This document shows positions 34,376 to 48,600 of a stretch of 64,000 bases of DNA, in pieces. The stretch spans positions 510,495,225 to 510,559,224 of the forward strand of contig NC_058518.1 in assembly GCF_904849725.1 (NCBI RefSeq), read 5' to 3'. Each line of letters opens with the position of its first letter. Position 1 is the first letter of the stretch. The stretch is from Hordeum vulgare subsp. vulgare (taxonomy: Eukaryota > Streptophyta > Magnoliopsida > Poales > Poaceae). A program made the translations under genes and the position numbers. Under the pieces are notes generated by a model. It was given only the letters and a program-made list of their open reading frames with translations. It did not search any database and was not told the DNA's origin.

Positions 34376-35932
34376 TGCTGCTGGCTACGCCTATATGGAT
34401 TTCCTTGGCAAATATGCAAAGGATTCCCCCGCGGCCTTGGAGCCTTGCGTTGGTCTTCCCTTGAAGAGGAAAGGGTGATGTAGCACAACGGCGGTACGTA
34501 TTTCCCTCAGTTTGAGAACCAAGGTATCAATCCAGTAGGAGGATCGCGTCAAGTCACAAGTACCTGCACAAACACAAAGAGCTTGCACCCAACGCTATGA
34601 AGGGGTTGTCAATCCCTTATAGATTGTTTGCAAAGTGAGAACTGAAAGCAAAAAGTAAACAAAGCAAAGTAAAAGTAAAAGCGGAGATGATAATTGTGAA
34701 TAGACCCGGGGGCCATAGTGTTCACTAGTGGCTTCTCTCATGAAGGCAAGTAGACGGTGGATGAACGAATTACTGTCGAGCAATTGATAGAACCGCGCAA
34801 AGTCATGACGTTATCTAAGGCAATGATCATACATATAGGCATCACATCCAAAACAAGTAGTCCGATACTTTCTGCATCTACTATTATTACTCCACACGTC
34901 GATCGCTATCCATCATTCATCTAGTGTATTGAGTTCATAAGAACAGAGTAACGCCTTAAGCAAGATGACATGATGTAGATGGACAATCTCAAATCTATGA
35001 TGAAAGCCCATCTTGTTACCCTTGATGGCAACAACATGATGCGTGCCTTGCTTCCCCTTCTGTCACTGGGAAAGGTCACCGCACGGTATGAACCCAAAAC
35101 CAAGCACTTCTCCCATTGCAAGAATCATAGATCTAGTTGGCCAAACAAAACCCAAGACTCGGAGAGACTTACAAGGATATCAAATCATGCATATAAGAAA
35201 TCAGCAAAGACTCAAATATAATTCATAGATAATCTGATCACAAATCCACAATTCATCGGATCTCGATAAACACACCGCCAAAGAGGATTACATCGGATAG
35301 ATCTCCATGAAGATCATGGAGAAATTTGTATTGAAGATCCAAGAGAGAGAAGAAGCCATCTAGCTACTAACTACGGACCCGTAGGTCTGAAGTGGACTAC
35401 TCACGAGTCATTGGAGAGGCAATGATGTTGATGTAGAAGCCCTCCAGCTCCAAAGTCCCCTCCGACAGGGCACCGGGAAGGGTCTGCAGATGAGATCTCG
35501 CGGAAACGGAAGCTTGCGGCGGCGGAAAAGTAGTTTCGTGGATGCCCTGATTTTTTCTGGGATTTTAGGGAATAAATAGGCCAAAGAGCTAGGGCAAGGG
35601 AGCTCTAGGGGAGCCACAAGCCTGGTAGCCGCGCCCCCTGGCCGCGACTACAGGGCTTGTGGGCCCCCTGTGGGCCTCCTGCCTTGGCCCTCAAGTCCCC
35701 CGATCTTCTTCTGTTCTGGAAAAATTCATTTCAGGGATTTTATTCCGTTTGGACTCCGTTCCAAAATCAGATATGAAAAGAGTCAAAAACACAGAAAAAA
35801 CAGGAACTGGCACTTGGCACTGAATTAATAAGTTAGTCCCAAAAAAGATATAAAAGGTGTATAAAACATCCAAAGTTGACAAGATAACAACATGAAACCA
35901 TCAAAAATTATAGATACGTTTGAGACGTATCA
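34376..35932 (-). repeat. 3' LTR of the gypsy-like element
   Basis: It matches 39634-41188 throughout, with TG...CA ends. Confidence 0.88.
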
Positions 35933-38617
35933 AGCATCCCCAAGCTTAACTCCTGCTCGTCCTCGAGTAGGGAAGTGATAAAGAATGAATTTTTGATGCT
36001 TTCATGCTACCTAGCATAGATGTCCTTTGTAACTCTTCTTATGTGACATGAATGTTCAGATCCGTTAGATTCAAAAAAATAGTTTGCTATTGACGTGGAG
36101 ACAATAATACTTCAAGCAAACTAGCAAGGTAATCATGAACTTTCAAAATAACAAGGCCAAAAGAAAGTTATCCCTACAAAATCATATAGTCTGGCTATGC
36201 TCTATCATCCTTGCACAACGAATTTAAATCATGCACAACCTCGGTATTGGCCAAGTAATTGTTTTCACACCTTTACTTTCTCAAACTTTTTTAACTCTCA
36301 CGCAATACATGAGCGTGAGCCATGGTTTTAGCACTATAAGTGGAATGGAGTGTGGTGGAGGTTGCAAGGCAAACAGGGAGAAGATGGTCACATTGACTAG
36401 GCATATCAATGAGCTATGGAGATGCTCATCAATAGATATCAATGTGAATGAGTAGGGATTGCCATACAAATGATGCACTAGAGCTAAGAGTATGTGAAAG
36501 CTCTTAAAGAAAAACTAGTGGGTGTGCATCCAACTTGCTTGCTCATGAAGACCTAAGGCAATTTTGTGGAAGCCCATCATTGGAATATACAAGCCAAGTT
36601 ACATAATGAAAATTTCCCACTAGCTATATCGTGGTGACAGAACGAGAGACTCTCAATCATGAAGATCATGATGCTTAATATGAAGCACAAGTGTGGAAAA
36701 GAGATAGTAGCATTGTCCCTTCTCTCTTGTTCTCTCATTTTTTGGTGGGCTCTTTGGCCTCTTTTTTTATTTTTATTTTGGTGGGCATCTTTGGCCTCTT
36801 TTATTTACTCACATGGGACAATGCTCCATCAATGATGATCATCACACTTACAACTCAAAACTTAGAGCAATGATGACTCTATATGGAATGCCTTCGGTAG
36901 TGTACCGTGACAATGATCTAGCATGGCATAGACATCAATGGAAACATCATGCTAGCTATCTTATGATCATGGAATGGCAATGTAGAAGCTGTGGCACATG
37001 TCATGGTGGTAGTTGCATGGCAATATATCTCGGAATGGCTTTGAAAATGCCATAGTAGGTAGGTATGGTGGCTGTTTTGAGGGAGGCTAATGGTGGGTTT
37101 ATGCACCGGCGAAAGTTGCACGACACTAAAGATGATAGTGATGGTGGAAGGTGAAAGTGCATCTAAACCATGGACTCAACATTAGTCATGAAGAACTCAT
37201 ATACTTGTTGCAAAAGTTTTAGTAGTAATCGAAACAAAGCATTCAACGCATACTCCTAGGGGAAGGGTTGGTAGGTATAAACCATCGGGCAATCCCGACC
37301 GCTACACAAAGGATGACAATCAATAAACTAATCATGCTCAGACTTCATCACATAGCGGTTCACCATACGTGCATGCTACGGGAATCACTAACTTCAACAC
37401 AAGTATTTCTAGATCCACAACACCTTACTAGTATAACTTCAATATTACCACAACCACAACTCAAAACTAATTGAGATGAATCAAACTTCTCTAACTACTC
37501 AATGCACATGAAGGTGGAAGTTTTCATATCCCTTTGGATAACTACCCCTTTTGATACTACTTTCATAGCATAGATCAACTACCATGCCACGCGCTTCCGT
37601 GCTCTAAGAGACAGAAGTGAAACACAAAGAGCAAAATCAACTAGCTCAAAAGATATAAGTGAAACACATGTGAGCTGAATTGCCTAACCAAAGGATATAA
37701 GTGAAGCTCGACAAAATCACGGTGAGGGCATGTCTCTCTCTCTAGGTGTGCAGCAAGGAAGATTGTGACACAACAAAAATAAAAGACTCCTACGATACAA
37801 GACGCTCCAAGCAAAACACATATGAATAAAAATATAGCCCCAAGTAACGTTACCGATGGATTGAAGACGAAAGAGGGGATGCCTTCCCGGGGCATCCCCA
37901 AGCTTAGGATTTTTCGGCATCCTTGAATCAACTTGGGGTGCCTTGGGCACCCCCAAGATTGATCTCTTGCCTCTCTTTATCTCTTTGTCCATAGGAACTT
38001 CACCCAAAACTTGAAAACTTCACAACACGAAACTTAAACAGAAACTCGTGAAATCATTAGTATAAGAAAGCAAACCACCACTTCCTTAGGTACTGTAGCA
38101 AACTTAAATTCTACTTATGTTGATGTTGGGTTACTGTATTTTCAATCTTCCATGGCTAATACCCCCCGATACTATCCATAGTTTCATCAAAATAAGCAAC
38201 CAACTCAACAAAAACAGAATCTGTTAACAGCATACGAGTCTGTAGCAATCTGTATACTTCGTATACTTCTGGTACTTCAAAAATTCTGAAACATTACGAC
38301 AGTCTGAAGAAAAAGCATATTAATCAGCAGAAAAAATAATCAACTCAAAATCTCTTTCTAAATAAAAATGAAAAATCATCTCATGAGCGAAAAGTTTCTG
38401 TCTTTTTCCAGCAGGATCAAACAACCATTACCAAGACTAGTCATAAAGGTTTTGCTTGGCTCAAACACAAAAAGTAACACAAAAAACACAATCACAACAG
38501 AATTATGAAAGTGTGGACGCAACAAAACAGAAAGAAAAAAGATAAATTCATTGGGTTGCCTCCCAACAAGCGCTATTGTTTAACGCCCTTAGCTAGGCAT
38601 TGATAAATCAATGATGC
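35933..38617. other. Internal non-coding region of the gypsy-like element
   Basis: It has the polypurine-type motif next to the 3' LTR, then AT-rich sequence with short frames only. The word CCCCAAGCTTAG / AAGCTTGGGG recurs near 35940, 37900 and 39120. Confidence 0.6.
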
Positions 38618-39364
38618 TCACACAAAAGACAAGAATTGAAGCACAACGAGAGCATCATAAAGCATGTGAAAATCACATCTAAGTCTAACATACTTCCTAT
38701 GCATAGGCATTTTATAGGAAAACAGATTGTCAAGACAACCAATAGTTACCATATGCAAGGAAGAAGAAAGAGACAATAGCAATCTCAACATGACGAGAGG
38801 TGATTTAGTGATATGAAAGTTTCTACCACCATATTTTCCTCTCTCATAATAATTACATGTGGGATCATATTCGAATTCAACAATGTAACTATCATATAGG
38901 ATATTCTTTTCATGATCCACATGGATGCAAAGTTGACACTCTTCAAAAATAGTGGGATTATCATCAACTAAAGTCATGACTTCTCCAAACCCACTTTCAA
39001 TAATATTGCAAATATCATATTCATCATGAGGCTTAAACAAATTTTCAAGATCGTAAGAAAAATCATCGCTCCACTCATGATCATTGCAACAAGTAGTGGA
39101 CATAGCAAAACTAGCATCCCCAAGCTTAGGGTTTTGCATATTCTTAGCATGATTGTCACTAATAAAATTTATAGTGAAACCATTGCAATCATGCTTTTCA
39201 TCCAAGGAGCCCTCGTGAATCACTTCATAAATATCTTCCTCACAATTTTCAGATTCACGGATCTCAAACAAAACTCCATAAAGATAGTCAAGTGCACTCA
39301 ACTCACTAGCAATTGGATCAACATAATTAGATCTCTTGAAGAGATTAGCAAGTGGAGGATCCAT
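38618..39364 (-). CDS. 248-residue protein of unknown function in the gypsy-like element
   Basis: The frame opens with ATG at 39364, about 270 bp inside the 5' LTR, and runs to 38618. The product is acidic, with many Asp, Glu and Asn and scattered Cys and His (for example CEEDIYEV, EECQLCIHVDH, CNYYERGKYGG). I see no zinc-knuckle, protease or polymerase motif. A hydrophobic Leu/Ser-rich stretch near residues 192-208 could be a membrane segment or the result of a frame shift. Its position corresponds to gag in autonomous elements. I believe similar frames occur in related Triticeae elements, but cannot check here. Confidence 0.5.
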   Translation of the reverse strand: MDPPLANLFKRSNYVDPIASELSALDYLYGVLFEIRESENCEEDIYEVIHEGSLDEKHDCNGFTINFISDNHAKNMQNPKLGDASFAMSTTCCNDHEWSDDFSYDLENLFKPHDEYDICNIIESGFGEVMTLVDDNPTIFEECQLCIHVDHEKNILYDSYIVEFEYDPTCNYYERGKYGGRNFHITKSPLVMLRLLLSLSSSLHMVTIGCLDNLFSYKMPMHRKYVRLRCDFHMLYDALVVLQFLSFV

Positions 39365-39633
39365 ATCACTAGATTTTCAGCAAGCGAAGATGCAAGCATA
39401 TTGAAGGCACATGGCAACACAAGAAAATAGAAAGCAAGCGAAAGAAAAGGGCAAACAAAAAAGGCAAACAAAAAAGGCAAACGAAGAAGGAAAATGAAAA
39501 CGACAAATGTGAAGTGGGGGAGAGGAAAACGAGAGGCAATTGGCAAAAAAGGTAAACGCAAGAGATGAGTTTGTGACACTTACTTGGATAGATCTTGAAT
39601 TGATCTCCTCGGCAACGGCGTGAGAAATCCTTC

Positions 39634-41188
39634 TGCTGCTGGCTACGCCTATAAGGATTTCCTTGGCAAATATGCAAAGGATTCCCCCGCGGCCTTGGAG
39701 CCTTGCGTTGGTGTTCCCTTGAAGAGGAAAGGGTGATGTAGCACAGCGGTGGTAAGTATTTCCCTCAGTTTGAGAACCAGGGTATCAATCCAGTAGGAGG
39801 ATCGCGTCAAGTAACAAGTACCAGCACAAACACAAAGAGCTTGCACCAAACGCTATGAAGGGGTTGTCAATCCCTTATAGATTGTTTGCAAAGTGAGAAC
39901 TGAAAAAAAAAGTAAACAAAGCGAAGTAAAAGTAAAAGCGGAGATGATAATTGTGAATAGACCCGGGGGCCGTAGTGTTCAGTAGTGGCTTCTCTCATGA
40001 AGGCAAGTAGACGGTGGGTGAACGAATTACTGTCGAGCAATTGATAGAACCGCGCAAAGTCATGACGTTATCTAAGGCAATGATCCTACATATATGCATC
40101 ACGTCCAAAACAAGTAGACCGATACTTTCTGCATCTACTACTATTACTCCACACGTCGACCACTATCCAGCATGCATCTAGTGTATTGAGTTCATAAGAA
40201 CAGAGTAACTCCTTAAGCAAGATGACATGATGTAGATGGACAATCTCAAATCTATGATGAAAGCCCATCTTGTTACCCTTGATGGCAACAACACGATGCG
40301 TGCCTTGCTGCCCCTTCTGTCACTGGGAAAGGTCACCGCACGGTATGAACCCAAAACCAAGCACTTCTCCCATTGCAAGAATCATAGATCTAGTTGGCCA
40401 AACAAAACCCAAGACTCGAAGAGACTAACAAGGATATCAAATCATGCATATAAGAAATCAGCAAAGACTCAAATATAATTCATAGATAATCTGATCACAA
40501 ATCCACAATCATCGGATCTCGACAAACACACCGCCAAAGAGGATTACATCAGATAGATCTCCATGAAGATCATGGAGAACTTTGTATTGAAGATCCAAGA
40601 GAGAGAATAAGCCATCTAGCTACTAACTACGGACCCGTAGGTCTGAAGTGGACTACTCACGAGTCATTGGAGAGGAAGTGATGTTGATGTAGAAGCCCTC
40701 CAGGTCCAAAGTCCCCTCCGACAGGGCACCGGGAAGGGTCTGCAGATGAGATCTCACGGAAACGGAAGCTTGCGGCGGCGTAAAAGTGGTTTCGTGGATG
40801 CCCTGATTTTTCTGGGATTTTAGGGAATAAATAGGCCAAAGAGCTAGGGCAGGGGAGCTCCAGGGGGGCCACAAGCCTGGTAGCTGCGGCCCCCCTGGCC
40901 GCGGCTACAGGGCTTGTGGGCTCCCTGTGGGCCTCCTGCATTGGCCCTCAAGTCCCCCGATCTTCTTCTGTTCTGGAAAAATTAATTTCGGGGATTTTAT
41001 TCCGTTTGGATTCCGTTCCAAAATCAGATCTGAAAAGAGTCAAAAACACAGAAAAACAGGAACTGGCACTTGGCACTGAATTAATAAGTCAGTCCCAAAA
41101 AAGATATAAAAGGTATATAAAACATCCAAAGTTGACAAGATAACATCATGAAACCATCAAAAATTATAGATTCGTTTGAGACGTATCA
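39634..41188 (-). repeat. 5' LTR of the gypsy-like element
   Basis: It carries the same TG...CA ends as the 3' LTR. The primer-site region lies at about 39603-39625. Confidence 0.88.
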
Positions 41189-43774
41189 ACGCTCAATGTT
41201 CAAGTAGCTCAATCTGGGTTTTCCGTTGAAAAACACTTTTCAAACAACCCTATATGCTTTCTAGAAATTCTACATAATTTCCGATCAACTCATCACAAAT
41301 TCTATAGTGCTCCCACTCACTTCTTTGAAAATACAAGTTTCTCATAAACTTTGTATAAAACCAAAATCTTTGATCATCTCATCAAAGCGTATATTCCAAC
41401 TCTGAGATGCTTGCTCCAGTCCATAGAAGGATCACTGGATCTTTGCCTACTTGTTAGTATCCTTTAGGATCGACAAAATCTTCTGGTTGTATCACATACA
41501 ACATTTCCTCAAGGAAACCGTTGAGGAAACAATATTTTGACATCCTATCTGCAAGATTTCATAAATGATGCAGCAACTGCTAACATAATTCCAACAAACT
41601 TTAAGTCTTCATCGTAGTCAACTCTTTGAACTTGTCGGAAACATCTTTGCGACAAGTTGAGCTTTTTAATTGTGACTTTTCACCATCATCGCCTGTCTTC
41701 CTTTTAAAGATCCATCTGTAGTTAATAGTCTTATGACCATCAGGTAGTTCTTTCAAAGTCTACACTTTGTTTTCATTCATGGATCCTCTCTCGGATTTCA
41801 TGGCCTCCAGCCATTTGTCGGAATCCGGGTCCACCATCGCTTCTCCATAGCTCGTAGGTTCATCATTATCTAGCAACATGACCTACAAGACAGGATTACC
41901 GTCCCACTCTAGAGTAGTACGCGTCCTTGTCGACCTATGAGGTTTGGTAGTAATTTGATCTGAAGCTTCATGATCACCATCATCAGCTTCCGCTTCAGTT
42001 AGTGTAGGCGCCACAGAAACAACTTCTTGCACCCTCCTACACACTGGTTGAAGTGATGGTTCAATAACCTCATCAAGTTTTCACCATCCTCCCACTCAAT
42101 TCTTTCGAGAGAAACTTTTCCTCGAGAAAGGACCCGTTTCTAGAAACAAACAGTTTGCTTCCGGATCTGAGATAGGAGTTATACCCAACTGTTTTGGGTG
42201 TCCTATGAAGATGCATTTATCCGCTTTGGGTTCGAACTTATCAGGCTGAAACTTTTTCACATAAGCGTCGCAACCCCAAACTTGTAAGAAACGATATCTT
42301 AGGTTTCCCCAAACCATAGTTCATACGGTGTCATCTCAATGGAATTACGTGGTGCCCTAAATAAAGTGAATGTGGTTGTCTCTAATGCCTAATCCAAAAA
42401 CAATGGTGGTAATTTGATAAGAGACATCATAGTATGCACCACATCCAATAGGGCACGGCTATGACGTTCGGACACACCATCATCCTATGGTGTTCCACGT
42501 GGCATTACTTGTGAAACAATTTCCACAATGTCTTAATTTTGTACCGAACTCGCAACTCAGGTATTCATCTCTGTGATCATATCGTAGACATTTTATCCTC
42601 TTGTCACGACGATCTTCAACTTCACTCTGAAATTACTTGAACCTTTCAATAATTCAGACTTGTGTTTCATCAAGTAAATATACTAGTATCTACTCAAATC
42701 ATCTGTGAAGTAAGGACATAACGATATCCACTGCGTGCCTCAACACTCATCGGACTGCAAACATCAAAATGTATTACTTCCAACAAGTTACTTTCTTGTT
42801 CCATCTCACTGGAAAACGAGGCCTTCAGTCATCTTGCCCATGTGGTATGATTTGCATGTCTCAAGTGATTCAAAATCAAGTGAGTCCAAATGATCCATCT
42901 GCATGGAGTTTCTTCATGCGTTTATACCAATAGACATGGTACGCATGTCTCAAACGAGTGAGTCCAAAGATCCATCAGCAGGGAGCTTCTTCATGCGTTT
43001 TATACCAATATGACTGAAATGGCAGTACCACAAGTAGGTGGTACTATTATTACTACTTTATATCTTTTGACATCAATATTATGAACATGTGTATCACTAC
43101 GATCGAGATTCAATAAATCATTCATTTTAGGTGCAAGACCATTGAAGGTATTATTCAAATAAACAGAGTAACCATTATTCTCTTTAAATGAATAGCCGTA
43201 TTGCGATAAACACAATCCAATCATGTCTATGCTCAACGCAAACACCAAATAACCATTATTTAGGTTTAACTCTAATCCCGATGGTAGAGGGAGCGTGCGA
43301 TGTTTGATCACATCAACCTTGGAAACACTTCCAACACATATCGTCACCTTGCCTTTAGCTAGTCTCCGTTTATTCCGTAGCTTTTATTTCGAGTTACTAA
43401 CACTTAGAAACTGAACCGATATCTAATACCCTAGTGCTACTAGGAGTACTAGTAAAGTATACATCAATATCATGTTCCTCTTCAGTGAGTGTTCCCCTCA
43501 TTACAGAAGCACTTAGTCTCGGGTTTGGGTTCAACCTTGGGTCTCTTCAATAGAGCAGAAATTGGTTTGTCGTTTTATGAAGTATCCCTTCATGCCCTTG
43601 CCCTTCTTGAAACTAGTGGTTTTACTAACCATCAACAATTGATGCTCCTTTTGATTTCTACTTTCACGGTGTCAAACATCGCGAATAGCTCAAGGATCAT
43701 CATATCTATCCTTGATATGTTATAATTCATCACGAAGCTCTAGTAGCTTGGTGGCAGTGACTCTGGAGAACCAT
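41189..43774 (-). pseudogene. Old copia: pol and gag remnant between the guests
   Basis: Recognisable pieces are reverse transcriptase (41200-41880), the integrase C-terminal region (42096-42317, with VWGCDAYVKK), the integrase core region (42400-42950), protease to GAG-pre-integrase (43000-43347) and a gag nucleocapsid trace (43489-43770). All are interrupted by stops and indels. Confidence 0.8.
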
Positions 43775-45598
43775 TGTTGGGGAACGTCGCATGGGAAACA
43801 AAAAATTTCCTACGCGCACGAAGACCTATCATGGTGATGTCCATCTACGAGAGGGGATGAGTGATCTACGTACCCTTGTAGATCGTACAGCAGAAGCGTT
43901 AGAGAACGCGGTTGATGTAGTGGAACGTCCTCACGTCCCTCGATCCGCCCCGCGAACAATCCCGCGATCAGTCCCACGATCTAGTACCGAACGGACGGCA
44001 CCTCCGCGTTCAGCACACGTACAGCTCGACGATGATCTCGGCCTTCTTGATCCAGCAAGAGAGACGGAGAGGTAGAAGAGTTCTCCGGCAGCGTGACGGC
44101 GCTCCGAAGGTTGGTGATGATCTTGTCTCAGCAGGGCTCCGCCCGAGCTCCGCAGAAACGCGATCTAGAGGAAAAACTATGGAGGTATGTGGTCGGGCAG
44201 CCGTGAGAAAGTCGTCTCAAATCTGCCCTAAAAGCCCCATATATATAGGAGGAGGGAGGGGGACCTTGCCTTGGGGTCCAAGGGATCCCCAAGGGGTCTT
44301 CCGAGCCAAGGGGGGGAGGACTCCCCCCCCAAACCGAGTTGGACTTGGTTTGGTGGGAGGAGTCCCCCTCCCTTCCCACTTCTTCCCTCTTTTTTTTTTC
44401 TTTCCTTTGATTTTTCTTCTCTTGGCGCATAGGCCCCTTTGGGGCTGTCCCACCAGCCCACTAAGGGCTGGTGTGTCTCCCCAAAGCCTATGGGCTTCCC
44501 CGGAGTGGGTTGCCCCCCTCCGGTGAACTCCCGGAACCCATTCGTCATTCCCGGTACATTCCTGGTAACTCCGAAAACCTTCCGGTAATCAAATGAGGTC
44601 ATCCTATATATCAATCTTCGTTTCCGGACCATTCCGGAAACCCTCGTGACATCCGTGATCTCATCCGGGACTCCGAACAACATTCGGTAACCAACCATAT
44701 AACTCAAATACGCATAAAACAACGTCGAACCTTAAGTGTGCAGACCCTGCGGGTTCGAGAACTATGTAGACATGACCCGAGAGACTCCTCGGTCAATATC
44801 CAATAGCGGGACCTGGATGCCCATATTGGATCCTACATATTCTACGAAGATCTTATCGTTTGAACCTCAGTGCCAAGGATTCGTATAATCCCGTATGTCA
44901 TTCCCTTTGTCCTTCGGTATGTTACTTGCCCGAGATTCGATCGTCAGTATCCGTATACCTATTTCAATCTCGTTTACCGGCAAGTCTCTTTACTCGTTCC
45001 GTAATACAAGATCCCGCAACTTACACTAAGTCACATTGCTTGCAAGGCTTGTGTGTGATGTTGTATTACCGAGTGGGCCCCGAGATACCTCTCCGTCACA
45101 CGGAGTGACAAATCCCAGTCTTGATCCATACTAACTCAACTAACACCTTCGGAGATACCTGTAGAGCATCTTTATAGTCACCCAGTTACGTTGCGACGTT
45201 TGATACACACAAAGCATTCCTCCGGTGTCACTGAGTTATATGATCTCATGGTCATAGGAATAAATACTTGACACGCAGAAAACAGTAGCCACAAAATGAC
45301 ACGATCAACATGCTACGTCTATTAGTTTGGGTCCAGTCCACCACGTGATTCTCCTAATGACGTGATCCAGTTATCAAGCAACAACACCTTGTTCATAATC
45401 AGAAGACACAGACTATCATCGATCAACTGGCTAGCCAACTAGAGGCATGCTAGGGACGGTGTTTTGTCTATGTATCCACACATGTAAACGAGTCTTCATT
45501 CAATACAATTATAGCATGGATAATAAACTATTATCTTGATACAGGAATTATAATAATAACTATACATTTATTATTGCCTCTAGGGCATAATTCCAACA
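43775..45598 (-). repeat. 3' LTR of the young copia element
   Basis: It starts TGTTGGGGAACGTCGC and ends GGCATAATTCCAACA, followed by the polypurine tract complement GTCTCCCACTTGCACTAGAG (45599-45618). Confidence 0.93.
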
Positions 45599-45650
45599 GT
45601 CTCCCACTTGCACTAGAGTCAATAATCTAGCCCTCACATCACCATGTGAA

Positions 45651-48600
45651 TTACATTGTAATAAATCTAACACCCATACAGTTCTGGTGTCGATCATGTT
45701 TTGGCCGTGGAAGAGGTTTAGTCAGCGGGTCTGCTACATTCAGATCCGTGTGCACTTTGCATATATTTACGTCCTCCTCCTCGACGTAGTCGCGGATGAG
45801 GTTGAAGCGTCGCTTGATGTGTCTGGTCTTCTTGTGAAACCTTGGTTCCTTTGCTAAGGCAATGGCACCAGTGTTGTCACAGAACAAGGTTATTGGATCC
45901 AGTGCACTTGGCACCACTCCAAGATCCGTCATGAACTGCTTCATCCAGACACCCTCCTTAGCCGCCTCCGAGGCAGCCATGTACTCCGCTTCAGATGTAG
46001 AATCTGCTACGACGCTTTGCTTGGAACTGCACCAGCTTACTGCACCCCCATTAAGAATAAATACGTATCCGGTTTGCGACTTAGAGTCGTCCGGATCTGT
46101 GTCAAAGCTTGCATCGACGTAACCTTTTACGGCGAGCTCTTCGTCACCTCCATACACGAGAAACATCTCCTTAGACCTTTTCAGGTACTTCAGGATATTC
46201 TTGACCGCCGTCCAGTGATCCACTCCTGGATTACTCTGGAACCTACCTGCCATACTTATGGCCAGGCTAACATCCGGTCTAGTGCACAGCATTGCATACA
46301 TGATAGAGCCTATGGCTGAAGCATAGGGGACGGAGCGCATATGCTCTCTATCTTCATCAGTTGCTGGGCACTGAGTCTTACTCAATCTCGTACCTTGTAA
46401 CACTGGCAAGAACCCTTTCTTGGACTGTTCCATTTTGAACCTCTTCAAAACTTTATCAAGGTATGTGCTTTGTGAAAGTCCTATCAGGCGTTTTGATCTA
46501 TCCCTATAGATCTTAATGCCTAGTATGTAAGCAGCTTCTCCTAGGTCCTTCATAGAGAAACTTTTATTCAAGTAACCTTTTATGATCTCCAAAAGCTCTA
46601 CGTTGTTTCCAATCAGTAATATGTCATCCACATATAATATTAGAAACGCCACAGAGCTCCCACTCACTTTCTTGTAAATACAAGATTCTCCAACCACTTG
46701 TATAAACCCAAATGCTTTGATCACCTCATCAAAGCGTTTGTTCCAACTCCGAGATGCTTGCACCAGTCCATAAATGGATCGCTGGAGCTTGCACACTTTA
46801 TTAGCATTCTTAGGATCGACAAAACCTTTGGGTTGCATCATATACAACTCTTCCTTGAGGAAACCGTTAAGGAACGCCGTTTTGACATCCATCTGCCAGA
46901 TTTCATAATCGAAAAATGCAGCTATTGCTAACATGATTCTGACGGACTTAAGCATCGCTACGGGTGAGAAGGTCTCATCGTAGTCAACTCCTGGAACTTG
47001 TGAAAAACCCTTTGCCACAAGTCGAGCTTTATAAACGGTCACATTACCGTCAGCGTCCGTCTTCTTCTTAAAGATCCATTTATTCTGAATAGCCTTGCGG
47101 CCCTCAGGTAGTATCTCCAAAGTCCACACTTTGTTCTCATACATGGATCCTATCTCGGATTTCATGGCTTCTAGCCATTTGTTGGAATCTGGGCCCACCA
47201 TTGCTTCTTCATAACTTGCAGGTTCATTGTTGTCTAACAACATGATTGATAAGACGGGATTACCGTACCACTCTGGAGCAGCACGTGATCTCGTCGACCT
47301 GCGTGGTTCAAGAGAAACTTGAACTGGAGTTTCATGATCATCATCATTAACTTCCTCCTCAACCGGTGTCGCAATGACAGAGGTTTCCCCTTGCCCTGCG
47401 CCACCATCCAGAGGGATGAGAGGTTCGACAACCTCGTCAAGTTCTATCTTCCTCCCACTCAATTCTCTCGAGAGAAACTCCTTCTCGAGAAAAGCTCCGT
47501 TCTTAGCAACAAACACTTTGCCCTCGGATTTGAGATAGAAGGTGTACCCAACTGTCTCTTTTGGGTAACCTATGAAGACGCATTTTTCCGCTTTGGGTTC
47601 CAGCTTTTCAGGCTGAAGCTTTTTGACATAAGCATCACATCCCCAAACTTTAAGAAACGACAATTTTGGCCTCTTGCCATACCACAGTTCGTATGGTGTC
47701 GTCTCAACGGATTTTGATGGTGACCTATTTAAAGTGAATGCAGCTGTTTCTAATGCATAACCCCAAAAAGATAACGGCAAATCCGTAAGAGACATCATAG
47801 ATCGCACCATCTCTAACAAAGTACGATTACGAAGTTCGGACACACCATTACGCTGTGGTGTACCAGGCGGTGTTAACTGCGAAACAATTCCACATTGTCT
47901 TAAGTGAGCACCAAACTCTAAACTCAGATATTCACCCCCACGATCAGACCGTAGGAACTTGATCTTCTTGTTACGATGATTTTCCACTTCACTCTGAAAT
48001 TGTTTGAACTTTTCAAATGTTTCAGACTTGTGCTTCATCAAGTAGACATAACCATATCTACTTAAATCGTCAGTGAAGGTGAGAAAATAACGATATCCGC
48101 TGCGTGCCTCTACGCTCATTGGACCACACACATCGGTATGTATAATTTCCAACAAGTCACTTGCACGCTCCATTGTTCCGGAGAACGGAGTCTTAGTCAT
48201 CTTGCCCATGAGGCATGGTTCGCACGTGTCAAGTGAATCAAAGTCAAGTGACTCCAAAAGTCCATCAGCATGGAGTTTCTTCATACGCTTTACACCAATA
48301 TGACCCAAGCGGCAGTGCCACAAAAATATGGCGCTATCATTGTTTACTCTAACTCTTTTGGTCTCAATGTTATGTATATGCGTATCGCTATCAAGATTCA
48401 ATATGAACAATCCTCTCACATTCGGTGCATGACCATAAAAGATGTTACTCATAGAAATAGAACAACCATTATTCTCAGACTTAAAAGAGTAACCGTCTCG
48501 CAATAAACAAGATCCAGATATAATGTTCATGCTCAACGCAGGCACTAAATAACAATGATTTAAGTTCATCACTAATCCCGATGGTAGCTGAAGTGACACT

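Larger units (their letters stand above)
34376..41188 (-). mobile_element. Non-autonomous gypsy-like LTR retrotransposon
   Basis: Two LTRs of 1557 and 1555 bp (34376-35932 and 39634-41188) enclose 3.7 kb. Flanks ATGCT and ACGCT form a 5-bp target duplication with one mismatch. On the minus strand the LTR begins TGATACGTCTCAAACG and ends CAGCAGCA. A CGCCGTTGCCGAGGAG primer-site region follows the 5' LTR, and AGCTTGGGGATGC precedes the 3' LTR. No gag, protease, integrase or reverse transcriptase is present. LTRs differ at roughly 3-4 percent in the first 300 bp by eye. It inserted in the pol gene of the old copia. Confidence 0.85.

Noticed and set aside
44032..44722. Frames within the young copia LTRs (also 51144-51741)
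   Set aside because: The same frames occur in both LTR copies and reflect LTR sequence, not genes.
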